A stretch of DNA of 64,000 nt, taken from NCBI RefSeq assembly GCF_900631955.1, contig NZ_UZWD01000033.1, positions 29,702 to 93,701 on the forward strand, written 5' to 3'. The notes beneath the pieces were generated by a model. That model saw only the letters and a program-made list of their open reading frames with translations. It made no database searches and was not told where the DNA came from. This document shows positions 19,225 through 29,744 of the stretch, one piece after another. Source of the DNA: Devosia equisanguinis. GTDB lineage: Bacteria; Pseudomonadota; Alphaproteobacteria; Rhizobiales; Devosiaceae. The position numbers and the translations under genes were made by a program. The first letter of the stretch is position 1. The number at the start of each line of letters is the position of its first letter.

Positions 19225-19252
19225 GAAAGCCGCTGGCGGAACCAGCGGCTTC
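19225..19252 (-). terminator. Hairpin between mdh and sucC (partial terminator or processing site)
   Basis: On the minus strand GAAGCCGCTGG and CCAGCGGCTTTC pair across a 5-base loop just six bases beyond the mdh stop. Only a short, interrupted U stretch follows, so full termination is doubtful. It could reduce sucCD expression relative to mdh or protect the upstream transcript. Confidence 0.5.
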
Positions 19253-19257
19253 AATCA

Positions 19258-20256
<999 letters not shown>

Positions 20257-20392
20257 TTAACCCTCCCCGCATTGAGGAGCAAGTGAACCCTTCGTCTAAA
20301 GCCGGGTTTGGCCCATGCTGATGGGTGAAGGGGGAATGCCGGTTGGGCATGTGCGCAGGGACTGCGAACTCGAAACGTCCCACCCATCGTCA

Positions 20393-20469
20393 TTGCCCGG
20401 CTCGACCGGGCAATCCATGCTGCAACAAAACGCCGGACAGAAATGGACCACCCGATCAAGTCGGGTGGT
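20393..20469. repeat. Pair of REP-like palindromes between zapE and mdh
   Basis: Two adjacent short palindromes: TTGCCCGG/CCGGGCAA with loop CTCGA (20393-20413), and ACCACCCGA/TCGGGTGGT with loop TCAAG (20447-20469). The shared CTCGA/TCAAG loop style, and the further examples at 29584 and 43604, point to a family of intergenic repeats. Neither has a U-tract. Confidence 0.65.
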
Positions 20470-20496
20470 GACGATGGACATCTAGAACTGGCTCGG

Positions 20497-21642
20497 TCAA
20501 ATGTCTTCTGTCTCGTCGGGCACCGCATCCCGCAACCCCTTGCCGAGATATTCCTCGGACTGCATCTCGGTGAGCCGGGACACCGTGCGCTGGAATTCGA
20601 AGGCGGTCTTGTCGTCCTTGCCCAATTGTTCGAGCGGCACCGCAAAGCTGGCCGCCAGCTTGACGCCCCGGTCGTAGAGACTGTCGATCAACAGGATGAA
20701 GCGCTTGGCCGCATCGGACCGGGTCCGGTCCATCTGTGGCACATCCTCGAGCATCACCGAATCGAACGAATGTGCGATGCTTACGAAATCTCTGGTCCCC
20801 AGCGGCTTTTCGCAGAGATCGGCAAAACCGAAACGGGCCGCCCCCATGGACATTGCCGGCACCGGAATTTCCCGGCCAATGCTTTCAATCACCCCCGGCG
20901 CGCCCAGTTCGCCGCCGGTAATGCGCAGCCAGAGCCGGTCCATGACCGCGCCGATTTCGGGCCCGGTGCCGAAGGCATAGACCTGCTGCCCGGCAAATTT
21001 CAGCCGCCGATAATCCTGTTCCGATGGCAGCCCCACCACCACCGTCTCCGCCTTGAGCCGGGCGATGAAGGGCAGGAACAGTTGCCGGTTGAGACCATCC
21101 TTGTAGAGATCGTCGGGGACCACGTTTGAGGTGGAGACCAGTGTGACCCCGCCGGCAAACAGTTTTTCGAACAGCCGGTCGAGCAGCATGGCGTTGGCGA
21201 TGTCATGGACGTGGAACTCGTCGAGGCAGAGCACGCGCAACCCGCTCATGAGGATTGGCCGCACCACCGCTTCCACCGGATCGGCATTGTCGGCACTGCC
21301 TTTGGGCGACTTGCGAAACGCCGCAATGGCTTGGTGCACCTCATCCATGAATTCGTGGAAATGCACGCGCCGCTTCTGCGGGAACGGCACGGCGGCAAAG
21401 AACAGGTCCATCAGCATGGTCTTGCCGCGCCCCACTTCGCCGAACAGGTAGAGCCCGCGCACCGGCTTCGGCTTGTCGAAAAACCCGAACAGCCGCCTTG
21501 GCTTGGCCGCCATCAGGTCGTTCAGCACGCGATCGAACTGGTCCGCCGCCTCGCGCTGCGCCGGATCGGCGCTCAGCGCCCCGCGCGCCACCAGCGCATC
21601 ATAGGCGGTGCGAACCGAGGAATAGGGGGAAGAAGAAGCCAT
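20497..21642 (-). CDS. zapE: ZapE/AFG1-family ATPase (cell division)
   Basis: A 381-residue AFG1-like P-loop ATPase. The Walker A motif is GEVGRGKT (near residue 70) and Walker B is LCLDEFHVHDIANAM (near 140). An arginine-finger-type FDSVMLEDVPQM region and the closing LIDSLYDRGVKLAAS are typical of ZapE, which acts at the constricting Z-ring in E. coli. Length is standard. The start is placed at the ATG giving MASSSPYSSV; the RBS is weak. Gene order zapE-mdh-sucC-sucD is common in related alphaproteobacteria, to my knowledge. Confidence 0.94.
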   Translation of the reverse strand: MASSSPYSSVRTAYDALVARGALSADPAQREAADQFDRVLNDLMAAKPRRLFGFFDKPKPVRGLYLFGEVGRGKTMLMDLFFAAVPFPQKRRVHFHEFMDEVHQAIAAFRKSPKGSADNADPVEAVVRPILMSGLRVLCLDEFHVHDIANAMLLDRLFEKLFAGGVTLVSTSNVVPDDLYKDGLNRQLFLPFIARLKAETVVVGLPSEQDYRRLKFAGQQVYAFGTGPEIGAVMDRLWLRITGGELGAPGVIESIGREIPVPAMSMGAARFGFADLCEKPLGTRDFVSIAHSFDSVMLEDVPQMDRTRSDAAKRFILLIDSLYDRGVKLAASFAVPLEQLGKDDKTAFEFQRTVSRLTEMQSEEYLGKGLRDAVPDETEDI

Positions 21643-21779
21643 CAAGCAATACCGAGCCAAACCCGCGCCGGCCCCAAGGCCAGTCGCACCACCCATTGCG
21701 TCGTGAGCCGGCCCGGGTCAACCCCGAGCGGCCACCTGCTCTGTGGCAAGGCAATTTCAAGCATGTAGAAGGATGACAC

Positions 21780-21807
21780 AAAAAAGCCGGCCCATTGGAC
21801 CGGCTTT
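21780..21807 (-). terminator. Rho-independent terminator of the Omp19-like gene
   Basis: On the minus strand AAAGCCGG and CCGGCTTT form an 8-bp stem with a 9-base loop and run directly into TTTTTTG. It starts eight bases after the stop of the lipoprotein gene and is a textbook intrinsic terminator. Confidence 0.93.
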
Positions 21808-21814
21808 CGTGAAC

Positions 21815-22408
21815 TTAGCGCGACATGGAGACCGGCTGGCCACCACCCATCGTGCCGATATAACGGCCCGAGCTCGGCGCCAGGAACGCGGCGATATTGC
21901 CGTTATCATCATAAAGCTGCAGCTGGCTGCCGACCTGCTGCCAGCCCGTCACTGCCGCAATCTGCGACACGGTGCAGCCCGGCGCCGAAGCGCGATAGTA
22001 ATTGGTACCGGTCTTGGCGGTCATCGGCAGGTTGAGCCGGCAGGTCTGGCCGCCAGCCACCACGTTCCACACGCCTTCCGGTCCGGTGCTGACGCCGGTG
22101 GTCATCGGTTGGCCCAGCGACACGATCGAGCCATTGGCGCCCGCAACCTGCGTCGGCTGCGTCATGGCGGGCTGGCCGCCCAGAACCGGCTGGCCGGAAA
22201 GGCCCGGGGCGGGCGTGCCCGTCGCGCCGATCGCCGGCAGCGTATTCTGCTGCACCGTCGAGTTCTGCACCGGCTGCGCCTGGCTGGGCGCACCGATGAC
22301 ATTGAGATTGCTGGTGTTGGTTCCACTGGTCGAGGCACAGCCGGCCAGCACCAGGGCCAATACCGACAAACCCGCAATGGAAGAAGCGCCGCGCTTCCAA
22401 ACCTGCAT
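21815..22408 (-). CDS. Omp19/Inh-family outer-membrane lipoprotein (putative protease inhibitor)
   Basis: A 197-residue lipoprotein. The signal peptide ends with the lipobox LAGC (Cys at about 24), followed by a Ser/Thr/Gln/Pro-rich linker. The C-terminal ~95 residues (from GVWNVVAGGQTCRLNLP) form an Inh-type beta-barrel domain with a disulfide-compatible cysteine pair (QTCRL and APGCTV). The end GGQPVSMSR resembles Brucella Omp19, a lipoprotein reported to inhibit proteases. It has its own promoter and a strong terminator, so it is monocistronic. Confidence 0.86.
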   Translation of the reverse strand: MQVWKRGASSIAGLSVLALVLAGCASTSGTNTSNLNVIGAPSQAQPVQNSTVQQNTLPAIGATGTPAPGLSGQPVLGGQPAMTQPTQVAGANGSIVSLGQPMTTGVSTGPEGVWNVVAGGQTCRLNLPMTAKTGTNYYRASAPGCTVSQIAAVTGWQQVGSQLQLYDDNGNIAAFLAPSSGRYIGTMGGGQPVSMSR

Positions 22409-22457
22409 TGATCACTCCTGCCCCAAGGGCTTAAGGGAAATTAACACTTGTGGCGGC

Positions 22458-22486
22458 TTATAAAGCAAACAGCCCCCCACGTTCAA
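22458..22486 (-). promoter_or_regulatory. Sigma70-type promoter of the Omp19-like gene
   Basis: On the minus strand TTGAAC (22486-22481) and TTATAA (22463-22458) are separated by 17 bases. The -10 box ends 50 bases before the ATG. The match to consensus and spacing are good, consistent with a highly expressed lipoprotein. Confidence 0.72.
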
Positions 22487-22530
22487 TCGCCCAACCCGCA
22501 CCTTTCTTGTGCTGCCGCAATATGGCCGTT

Positions 22531-22764
22531 TTAGGGGTGGGTGTCGTTCATATCCTTCATCAGGTCCGCGAGAAGCACAGCCGCATCCTCGGCCTCGTCC
22601 TCCGGAACCTCGATACTAACGCCCTGTGTTCCGAAAAGGTTCGGAACCCCCGGCAATCCGCCATCCACCGGATCGAGCGGGTGAAAGCCATGCGCCCGCA
22701 GCGCGACCAGCATCACCCTGGCGATGGAAATATCCTTGATCTGCCCGACGGATTGAAACCGCAT
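22531..22764 (-). CDS. Small DUF2007-like protein
   Basis: A 77-residue protein with the pattern of DUF2007 proteins: an N-terminal strand-helix-strand (residues 10-30, VMLVALRAHGF), a short loop, then GVSIEVPEDEAEDAAVLLADL. The fold is a small ferredoxin-like domain whose role is unknown. AAGGAG lies six bases before the ATG, so it is well supported as a gene despite its size. It stands alone upstream of the Omp19-like gene on the same strand. Confidence 0.78.
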   Translation of the reverse strand: MRFQSVGQIKDISIARVMLVALRAHGFHPLDPVDGGLPGVPNLFGTQGVSIEVPEDEAEDAAVLLADLMKDMNDTHP

Positions 22765-22973
22765 CCGCTTCTCCTTGTTGGATACCGATCCTGAACGGCG
22801 GCGGCGGCCAGGGCAAGCCCTGCACTACAAACCCGCGTGAAAGCCGGCGATCGGCAGGCGAGCAATCTTGCATCGCCGTCACGGAAGTGTTGCAGTGCCG
22901 ATCAGTTGTCATCGCCCTTTGATTTGCGTCGCACACGCCGCAAAGCCGGGCATGTCTCGTTGCCGGAGCAGGC

Positions 22974-24068
22974 ATGGGCGCCTATATCTTCCGCCGTCTC
23001 CTGCTGATGATCCCGACCGTGTTCGGCATCATGGCCGTGTCCTTTGTCATCACCCAGTTCGCCCCCGGCGGTCCTGTGGAACAGGCCCTGGCCAATATGT
23101 CGGGGCAGAACGTGTCGCTCAGCGAGCGCGTTACCGGCGGTGGCGGCGATGGCGTGGCCGCCCCATCCCGCCAGCAGACTGGCGGCGCCTATCGCGGCAG
23201 CCAGGGCCTGCCGCCCGAACTGGTCGCGCGCATCGAAAAGCAGTTTGGCTTCGACAAGCCGCCGCTCGAACGCTTTTTCTCCATGATCGGAAATTACCTG
23301 CGCTTCGATTTCGGCGACAGCTATTACCGCGACATTTCGGTGATCGATCTGATCAAGGAAAAGATGCCGGTTTCGATCTCGCTGGGCCTGTGGATGACGC
23401 TGATTGCCTATGGCATTTCGATCCCCCTTGGCATTGCCAAGGCGGTGCAAGACGGCAGCCGTTTCGATGTCTGGACCTCGACCATCGTCATCATCGGCTA
23501 TGCCGTGCCCGGCTTCCTGGTGGCCATCGCGCTCGTCGTCCTCTTCGCCGGCGGCTCGTTCTGGTCGATCTTTCCGCTACGCGGGCTCACCTCGCCGGGC
23601 TGGGTCAGTTTTCCCTGGTGGCGGCAGGTGCTCGACTATTTCTGGCATCTGGTGCTTCCCATCATCGCCATGGGCCTGGGCGCCTTCGCCACCGCGACGC
23701 TGCTGACCAAGAACTCCTTTCTCGACGAGATCGGCAAGCAATATGTCACCACCGCCCGCGCCAAGGGCCTGACCGAGCGGCAGGTGCTCTATGGCCACGT
23801 CTTCCGCAACGCCATGATGTTGATCATTGCTGGCTTTCCCGGCGCCTTTATCGGCGTCTTCTTCGGCGGCTCGCTGCTGATCGAAACCATCTTCTCGCTC
23901 GACGGCCTCGGTCTTCTCGGCTTCCAGTCGGTGGTCAGCCGCGATTATCCGGTGGTCTTTGCCACACTCTACATCTTCTCGCTGCTCGGCCTCATCATCG
24001 GGCTGGTATCGGACCTGGCCTATATGTGGGTCGATCCACGCCTCGATTTCGAAAGCCGCGACGTATGA
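22974..24068 (+). CDS. yejB: Peptide ABC transporter permease YejB
   Basis: A 364-residue inner-membrane permease of the YejB type, which takes up oligopeptide-like compounds such as microcin C. The first helix is near the N-terminus ([32 protein letters not shown]), followed by a long periplasmic insert (about residues 35-130) and five further helices. The coupling loop [20 protein letters not shown] near residue 262 contacts the ATPase. GGAG lies five bases before the ATG. The stop overlaps the yejE start by four bases. Confidence 0.94.
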   Translation: MGAYIFRRLLLMIPTVFGIMAVSFVITQFAPGGPVEQALANMSGQNVSLSERVTGGGGDGVAAPSRQQTGGAYRGSQGLPPELVARIEKQFGFDKPPLERFFSMIGNYLRFDFGDSYYRDISVIDLIKEKMPVSISLGLWMTLIAYGISIPLGIAKAVQDGSRFDVWTSTIVIIGYAVPGFLVAIALVVLFAGGSFWSIFPLRGLTSPGWVSFPWWRQVLDYFWHLVLPIIAMGLGAFATATLLTKNSFLDEIGKQYVTTARAKGLTERQVLYGHVFRNAMMLIIAGFPGAFIGVFFGGSLLIETIFSLDGLGLLGFQSVVSRDYPVVFATLYIFSLLGLIIGLVSDLAYMWVDPRLDFESRDV

Positions 24069-25183
24069 GCCTCGACGCTGCCCCGCATGGCCGCCTCAGC
24101 CCGCTCAACCGGCGGCGCCTCGCCAATTTCCGCGCCAATCGCCGCGGCTGGTGGAGTTTCTGGATCTTCCTCGTCCTCTTTGTGGTGACGCTGGGCGCCG
24201 AATTCATCGCCAATGACCGGCCCATTCTCGTCTCCTACAAGGGCGAGCTGATGGTGCCGGCACTTATCGACTATCCCGAAAGCACCTTTGGCGGGTTCCT
24301 CGCCACCACCAATTACCGCGATGAATTCATCGCTGATGAGATCAGCGCCAATGGCTGGGTGCTCTGGCCGCCCATCCGCTTCAGCTACAATACAGTCGAT
24401 CCCTATGTAGCCTTTCCCGGCGCCAACCCGCCCAGCTGGTTGATGAGCCGCGACGTGGTGTGCCAGCGCTACCCACAAGGCCTCGCAGATCCCGGCTGCC
24501 TTCCAGGCAATTTCCACGTCCTGGGCACCGATGGAACCGGGCGCGACGTCATGGCGCGGCTGATCTATGGCTTCCGCATTTCCATCCTCTTCGGCCTCGT
24601 CCTCACCGTCGCCTCTTCAGTAATAGGCGTCGCGGCCGGCGCCCTGCAGGGCTATTTCGGCGGCTGGGTCGATCTCATCGCCCAAAGGCTGATCGAAATC
24701 TGGACCTCGGTACCCGCCCTTTATCTCCTCCTCATCATCTCCTCGGTGATCGCGCCCGGCTTCTGGGTGCTGCTCGGCATTTTGCTTTTGTTCTCCTGGG
24801 TGACGCTGGTGGGCATCGTGCGGGCCGAATTCCTGCGCGCCCGCAATTTCGAATATGTCACCGCCGCCCGCGCCCTGGGTGTATCCAACCGCATGATCAT
24901 GTGGCGGCATCTTCTACCCAATGCCATGGTCGCGACGCTGACCTTCATGCCCTTCATCCTCTCGGGCTCGGTGGCGACGCTGACCTCACTCGATTTCCTG
25001 GGCTTCGGCCTGCCCTCCGGCTCGCCTTCGCTGGGCCAGTTGCTCGAAGAGGGCAAGAACAACCTCGAAGCCCCCTGGCTTGGTCTGACCGGCTTTTTCA
25101 CCATCTCCTTGATGATGACGCTCCTGGTCTTCATCGGCGAAGCCATCCGCGACGCCTTCGATCCCCGAAAGACCTTCCGATGA
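24065..25183 (+). CDS. yejE: Peptide ABC transporter permease YejE
   Basis: A 372-residue permease that pairs with YejB. It starts with a basic cytoplasmic stretch ([21 protein letters not shown]) and a first helix, then a periplasmic insert of about 130 residues with two cysteines ([13 protein letters not shown]). Five further helices follow. The coupling motif [21 protein letters not shown] and the C-terminal [13 protein letters not shown] are family hallmarks. The ATG is within the yejB stop (ATGA), giving coupled translation. A toxin-antitoxin module follows instead of yejF. Confidence 0.95.
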   Translation: MSLDAAPHGRLSPLNRRRLANFRANRRGWWSFWIFLVLFVVTLGAEFIANDRPILVSYKGELMVPALIDYPESTFGGFLATTNYRDEFIADEISANGWVLWPPIRFSYNTVDPYVAFPGANPPSWLMSRDVVCQRYPQGLADPGCLPGNFHVLGTDGTGRDVMARLIYGFRISILFGLVLTVASSVIGVAAGALQGYFGGWVDLIAQRLIEIWTSVPALYLLLIISSVIAPGFWVLLGILLLFSWVTLVGIVRAEFLRARNFEYVTAARALGVSNRMIMWRHLLPNAMVATLTFMPFILSGSVATLTSLDFLGFGLPSGSPSLGQLLEEGKNNLEAPWLGLTGFFTISLMMTLLVFIGEAIRDAFDPRKTFR

Positions 25184-25217
25184 AATGTGGTATGATGGCC
25201 TCGCAAGGAGGCGCGCC

Positions 25218-25469
25218 ATGAACAAGATCGTGCGGCAGCATTACCCGGTCGAGAACCTGCCAGAGGATTTGCGCGAACTCGTATCGACAAGTTCGGTCAC
25301 GGTCATTTTAACCGAGGAGACGTATTCGACTCCGCCCCCACTTTCTCGCGAGCAGGCAGTCGCTTTGATGAAGCAGATGCAGCGCGATGCGGCGGAGCGC
25401 GGGGAAACCGTCACCACGGAGGAAGCTGTAGCGAGAATTCGGGCACTTCGCGACGAGTGGGATGACTGA
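25218..25469 (+). CDS. Antitoxin partner of the downstream PIN-domain protein
   Basis: An 83-residue acidic, helical protein with no recognisable DNA-binding family. Its position directly before a PIN-domain gene, its size and the adjacent stop/start identify it as the antitoxin of a VapBC-type pair. The C-terminal half is a charged helix (LSREQAVALMKQMQRD...AVARIRALRDEWDD) suited to wrapping a toxin. AAGGAG lies seven bases before the ATG. It lies 34 bases after yejE. The upstream reading to 25185 is not needed. Confidence 0.75.
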   Translation: MNKIVRQHYPVENLPEDLRELVSTSSVTVILTEETYSTPPPLSREQAVALMKQMQRDAAERGETVTTEEAVARIRALRDEWDD

Positions 25470-25472
25470 TTG

Positions 25473-25967
25473 GTGCAACCGGTCTACCTGGACACGAATA
25501 TTTTCATCAAAGCTTTCGAGGGCCAGGACGAGCAGTCGCACGCGTTGGTCGGGCTGTTCTCTGGAGAAACGCCGTCTGGCTCAGCCCCTTTCGTAACAAG
25601 TGAACTGACACTGGCCGAATTGCTGGTCGTCCCCTATCGCAAACATGATGATATCAACCGGCTACGCTACGAAACCTTAATTCAGACGACGGACTGGCTT
25701 ACGGTGGCCCCGGTCGATCGTGAGGTATTAGCGGCAGCGGCGCTGCTGCGGAGCGCACACTCTCTAAAGCTGCCTGATGCCATCCATATCTCAACAGCCA
25801 TCAAGCTGGGATGTCAGTATTTCATGAGTGAGGACCAAGGCATCCGCGGCCCATATGCGTTAAGCTATGCGTCAACGACGCAAAACTGGCAGTCAACGTC
25901 GGTACAGGTGCTGAGGCCGACTCTTTCAGAAATTGCCGCAATAGAAGACGGTTGGCTCCACCCGTGA
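25473..25967 (+). CDS. PIN-domain toxin (VapC-type ribonuclease)
   Basis: A protein of about 164 residues. The four PIN acidic positions are visible (numbering from the alternative TTG start at 25470): Asp8 in VYLDTNIFIKAFE, Glu45/Glu50 in SELTLAELL, Asp103 in LKLPDAIHISTA, and Glu121/Asp122 in FMSEDQGI. Such enzymes cleave RNA using metal ions and are neutralised by the partner encoded just upstream. The start is GTG at 25473 or TTG at 25470, right after the antitoxin stop. The stop lies within the GTG of yejF (GTGA). Base composition is visibly more AT-rich than the flanking yej genes, suggesting insertion by transfer. Confidence 0.87.
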   Translation: MQPVYLDTNIFIKAFEGQDEQSHALVGLFSGETPSGSAPFVTSELTLAELLVVPYRKHDDINRLRYETLIQTTDWLTVAPVDREVLAAAALLRSAHSLKLPDAIHISTAIKLGCQYFMSEDQGIRGPYALSYASTTQNWQSTSVQVLRPTLSEIAAIEDGWLHP

Positions 25968-27595
25968 CCGCGCCCCTGCTCTCGGTTCGCGATCTCACCA
26001 TCGGCTTCGGCGCTAGCCCCGCCGCCAGGTCCGTATCCTTCGACATCAGCCCGGGCGAAACAGTGGCGCTGGTCGGCGAGAGCGGCTCGGGCAAGTCGGT
26101 GACGGCGCTGTCGGTGCTGAAACTGCTGCCGCCCAGCGCCACGCTCTCCGGCTCCATCCGCCTTGACGGCACGGAGCTGGTCGGCGCCGATGACGCCACG
26201 CTGCGGCAGGTGCGCGGCAATCGCGTCGGCATGATCTTCCAGGAGCCGATGAGCTCACTCAATCCGCTGCACAGCATCGGCAAGCAGATCGGCGAGACGC
26301 TGGCCGTGCATCAGGGGTTGCGCAAGACCGCTGCCCGCAAGCGCACGCTCGAATTGCTCGATGCCGTCGGCATTCCCGATCCGCTACACCGCTTTGACGA
26401 CTTTCCGCACCAGCTGTCCGGCGGCCAGCGGCAACGCGTCATGATCGCCATGGCGCTCGCCAACGACCCGAAACTGCTGATTGCCGACGAACCAACCACC
26501 GCGCTCGATGTCACCGTGCAGGCGCAAATCCTCGCCCTCCTCAAAAAACTGCAGCGCGACAATGGCATGGCCATGCTGTTCATCACCCACGACCTCACCA
26601 TCGTGCGGCGCATTGCCGACCGGGTCTGCGTCATGACCGGTGGCGAGATCGTCGAAAGCGGGCCGGTCAACGCCATCTTCGACAAGCCGCAACACGACTA
26701 TACCAAACGCCTGCTCGCCGCTTCGCCGCGCGGGGACGCGCTGGTGCCCGCAGCCGACGCGCCCACCATGGTCGAAGCCACCGACCTCAAGGTCTGGTTC
26801 CCCATCAAGCGCGGCCTGCTGCGCCGTGTCGTCGGCCATATCCGCGCCGTCGACGGCGTCGATCTCACCATCAAAAAGGGCGAGACTCTGGGCGTCGTGG
26901 GCGAGAGCGGTTCGGGCAAGTCCTCGCTCGGCTATGCCATGCTGCGCCTGATCCCGTCCAAGGGGCGGATCGTGGTGCTTGGCAACCCGGTTCAGGCCCG
27001 ATCCTGGCGCGCCTTGCGGCCGCTGCGCAAAAACATGCAGATCGTGTTTCAAGACCCTTATGGCTCGCTCAGCCCCCGCATGTCGGTGCGCGAGATCGTC
27101 GAGGAGGGCCTTGGCGTGCACATGCCGCAGCTGACCCGCGCCGAACGGGCCGAGAAAGTGACAGCGGCCTTGCGCGAGGTCGGCCTCGATCCCGCGGTGA
27201 CCAGCCGCTATCCGCACGAATTTTCCGGGGGCCAGCGCCAGCGCATCGCCATTGCCCGCGCTTTGGTGCTCGAGCCCGATTTCCTGGTGCTGGACGAGCC
27301 CACCTCGGCGCTCGATGTCTCCATCCAGGCCCAGGTGATCGACCTGCTGCGCGATGTGCAGTACCGACGGCAGTTGAGCTATCTCTTCATCAGCCACGAT
27401 CTGCGCGTGGTGCGGGCGCTGGCCCACCGCCTCATCGTCATGCGCCATGGCAAGGTGGTCGAGCAGGGCCTGGCCGCCGACATTTTCGCCGCCCCGCAGC
27501 AAGACTACACCCGCCAATTACTCGCTGCCGCCTTCGAGCTTGCCTCACCCGAAACGGTGAACGGCACGACCATTGCCCCCGATGCCGACATCTGA
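25964..27595 (+). CDS. yejF: Peptide ABC transporter ATPase YejF (two fused nucleotide-binding domains)
   Basis: A 543-residue ATPase with two ABC domains in one chain. Domain 1 (about residues 5-260) has Walker A GESGSGKS, signature LSGGQRQR and Walker [10 protein letters not shown]. Domain 2 (about 275-530) has a second [16 protein letters not shown] and FLVLDEPTS. Each is followed by the oligopeptide-transporter C-terminal extension. The start is the GTG at 25964, which overlaps the toxin stop. It powers the YejB/YejE channel even though the toxin-antitoxin genes now separate them. Confidence 0.95.
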   Translation: MTAPLLSVRDLTIGFGASPAARSVSFDISPGETVALVGESGSGKSVTALSVLKLLPPSATLSGSIRLDGTELVGADDATLRQVRGNRVGMIFQEPMSSLNPLHSIGKQIGETLAVHQGLRKTAARKRTLELLDAVGIPDPLHRFDDFPHQLSGGQRQRVMIAMALANDPKLLIADEPTTALDVTVQAQILALLKKLQRDNGMAMLFITHDLTIVRRIADRVCVMTGGEIVESGPVNAIFDKPQHDYTKRLLAASPRGDALVPAADAPTMVEATDLKVWFPIKRGLLRRVVGHIRAVDGVDLTIKKGETLGVVGESGSGKSSLGYAMLRLIPSKGRIVVLGNPVQARSWRALRPLRKNMQIVFQDPYGSLSPRMSVREIVEEGLGVHMPQLTRAERAEKVTAALREVGLDPAVTSRYPHEFSGGQRQRIAIARALVLEPDFLVLDEPTSALDVSIQAQVIDLLRDVQYRRQLSYLFISHDLRVVRALAHRLIVMRHGKVVEQGLAADIFAAPQQDYTRQLLAAAFELASPETVNGTTIAPDADI

Positions 27596-27633
27596 CTAAT
27601 TTCGACACCAAACCCTTGCCGCGGAGCCACGCC

Positions 27634-29499
27634 ATGACGCTCTTGACCCGCCTCTTCCTGCCCGTCCTTGCCCTCGTGGCAGCATTTGGGCTCTCCGCCC
27701 CCGCCTCGGCCCAGCCAAAGACCGGGGAATGGACCAATTCCTTCACGCTGCAAGGCGAAGCCAAATACGGCCCCGACTACACCCATTTCGACTATGTCAA
27801 TGTCGATGCCCCCAAGGGCGGCACGGTGCGCATGGGCGATCTCGGCGGTTTCGACACCTTCAACCCCATCCTGCCCAAGGGCGAGGTCGCCAACGGGCTG
27901 GGCCTGGTCTACGAAACGCTGATGATCCCCTCGCAGGATGAGGTGAACACCTATTACGGCCTGCTCGCCTCCGAATTGAAGATCGCCGCCGATTACGGCG
28001 CGGTGACCTTCCGCATCGACCCCAAGGCCAAGTGGCAGGACGGCGAGCCGGTCACGCCTGAAGACGTGGTCTGGAGCTTCAACAAGCTGATCGAGGTCAA
28101 TCCCGACCGCGCCCAATATTATGCCAATATCACCAAGGCCGAGGTGACGGCCCCGGGCGAGGTGACCTTTACCTTCAACCAGACCGACAATCTCGAATTG
28201 CCGCTGATCCTGGGCCAATTGCTGGTTCTGCCCCAGCATTGGTGGGAGGGCACCGGTGCCAATGGCAAGGCCCGCAATATCGCCGAATCCACCCTCGAAA
28301 TCCCTATGGGCTCCGGCCCCTACCGCCTTGCCAGTTTCGATGCCGGCCGCACCACCACCTATGAGCGCAATCCCGATTATTGGGGCAATGAGCAGCCGAC
28401 CCGCGTCGGCCAGAACAATTTCGACACCTACAAGATCGAATATTTCCTCGATCTGACGGTGATGTTCGAGGCTTTCAAAGGCGACCAGTTCGACTGGTGG
28501 AGCGAGAACCAGGCCCGCCGCTGGGCCACAGCCTATGACTTCCCGGCGGTCAAGGACGGCCGTGTGATCAAGGAACTCTTCCCCCAGGACTACAATGACA
28601 GCGGCGTGATGGTCGGCTTCGTCATGAACCTGCGCCGCGACAAGTTCGCCGATGTGCGTGTGCGCGAAGCCCTGAACTACGCCTTCGATTTCGAGGAGCT
28701 GAGCAATACCCTGTTCTATGGCCAGTACGAGCGCATAGACAGCTTCTTCTTCGGCCTGCCCTTCCGCTCCAAGGGCCTGCCGGAAGGCGAGGAACTGTCC
28801 GTGCTTGAAACCGTCAAGGACCAGGTGCCGCCCGAAGTCTTCACCGCGCAATATACCAATCCGGTCAGTGGCGACCCGCAAAAGCTGCGCGCCAATCTGC
28901 GCACCGCGCTCGGCCTCTTCACCGAGGCCGGCTATACGCTGCAGGGCAACCAGTTGATCGGGCCGGATGGGCAGCCCTTCACCTTCGAAATCCTGCTCAA
29001 TGGCCCCACCATCGAGCCGGTGGCGCAGAACCTCGTCACCAACCTGGCGCAGATCGGCGTCACCGCCACCATCCGCACCGTCGACAGCCCGCAATTCATC
29101 AACCGCGCCCGCAGCTTCGACTATGACATGATCTATTCGGGCTGGACCCAGTCCTTCTCGCCGGGCAACGAACAGCGTTTCTTCTTCGGCTCCTCCACCG
29201 CCGAGGCGCAGGGCGCGCAGAACTATGCCGGTATTGCTGACCCCGCCGTCGACGCGCTGATCGACCAGCTGATCGCGGCCGACGATCGCGAAACCCAGGA
29301 GGCGGTAACCAAGGCACTCGACCGGGTGCTGCTGGCCAAGCATTTCGTCATCCCCAGCTACACCCTGCGCACCACCCGCGCCGCCCGCTGGGACCGCTTC
29401 AGCCACCCCGACCCGCTGCCCGAATTCTCCTCCGGCTTCCCCAGCCTCTGGTGGTGGGACGCCGAAAAAGCCGCAAAGACCGGCGGCGCGGCGCAGTAA
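27634..29499 (+). CDS. yejA: Peptide ABC transporter substrate-binding protein YejA
   Basis: A 621-residue periplasmic binding protein of the dipeptide/oligopeptide family. The signal peptide (LLTRLFLPVLALVAAFGLSAPASAQ) is cleaved near residue 26. The mature chain shows HFDYVNVDAPKGGTVRMGDLGGFDTFNP, close to the YejA N-terminus, and the usual C-terminal WWWDAEKA. GGAG lies nine bases before the ATG. It is the last gene of the operon, 38 bases after yejF, whereas in the well-known E. coli order it comes first. Confidence 0.94.
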   Translation: MTLLTRLFLPVLALVAAFGLSAPASAQPKTGEWTNSFTLQGEAKYGPDYTHFDYVNVDAPKGGTVRMGDLGGFDTFNPILPKGEVANGLGLVYETLMIPSQDEVNTYYGLLASELKIAADYGAVTFRIDPKAKWQDGEPVTPEDVVWSFNKLIEVNPDRAQYYANITKAEVTAPGEVTFTFNQTDNLELPLILGQLLVLPQHWWEGTGANGKARNIAESTLEIPMGSGPYRLASFDAGRTTTYERNPDYWGNEQPTRVGQNNFDTYKIEYFLDLTVMFEAFKGDQFDWWSENQARRWATAYDFPAVKDGRVIKELFPQDYNDSGVMVGFVMNLRRDKFADVRVREALNYAFDFEELSNTLFYGQYERIDSFFFGLPFRSKGLPEGEELSVLETVKDQVPPEVFTAQYTNPVSGDPQKLRANLRTALGLFTEAGYTLQGNQLIGPDGQPFTFEILLNGPTIEPVAQNLVTNLAQIGVTATIRTVDSPQFINRARSFDYDMIYSGWTQSFSPGNEQRFFFGSSTAEAQGAQNYAGIADPAVDALIDQLIAADDRETQEAVTKALDRVLLAKHFVIPSYTLRTTRAARWDRFSHPDPLPEFSSGFPSLWWWDAEKAAKTGGAAQ

Positions 29500-29583
29500 G
29501 AGGCAGCTGTTCGCGCAGGCTTGAGTTAAAAACTGCGCGGTTTCCTGACGCTACCTATCGCACGGCGTTTCCCACCCACCGTT

Positions 29584-29700
29584 CCGCCCTCGGGCTCGCC
29601 CCGAGGGCGGCCTGGCGCTCGTTGAATGTGTCGCGCCAGAACCCGGCCGCCACCATCCGGAGGCCTCTGCTCCCGCTCTCTCGCCCTCACGGGGGCGAGA
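29584..29700. repeat. Two GC-rich palindromes after yejA
   Basis: An 11-bp perfect stem CCGCCCTCGGG/CCCGAGGGCGG with loop CTCGC (29584-29610) and an 8-bp stem TCTCGCCC/GGGCGAGA (29679-29700). They lie between the convergent yejA and methyltransferase genes. They lack U-tracts but may still end or protect both transcripts. The first resembles the palindrome at 43604-43627. Confidence 0.55.
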
Positions 29701-29744
29701 AGCGAAAGTGCCCGGAATCCGCCTTGGTTTGAAATGATCTGGCC

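Noticed and set aside
27505..29406. Minus-strand open frame opposite yejA
   Set aside because: yejA has a signal peptide, RBS and full family match; the opposite frame has none of these.
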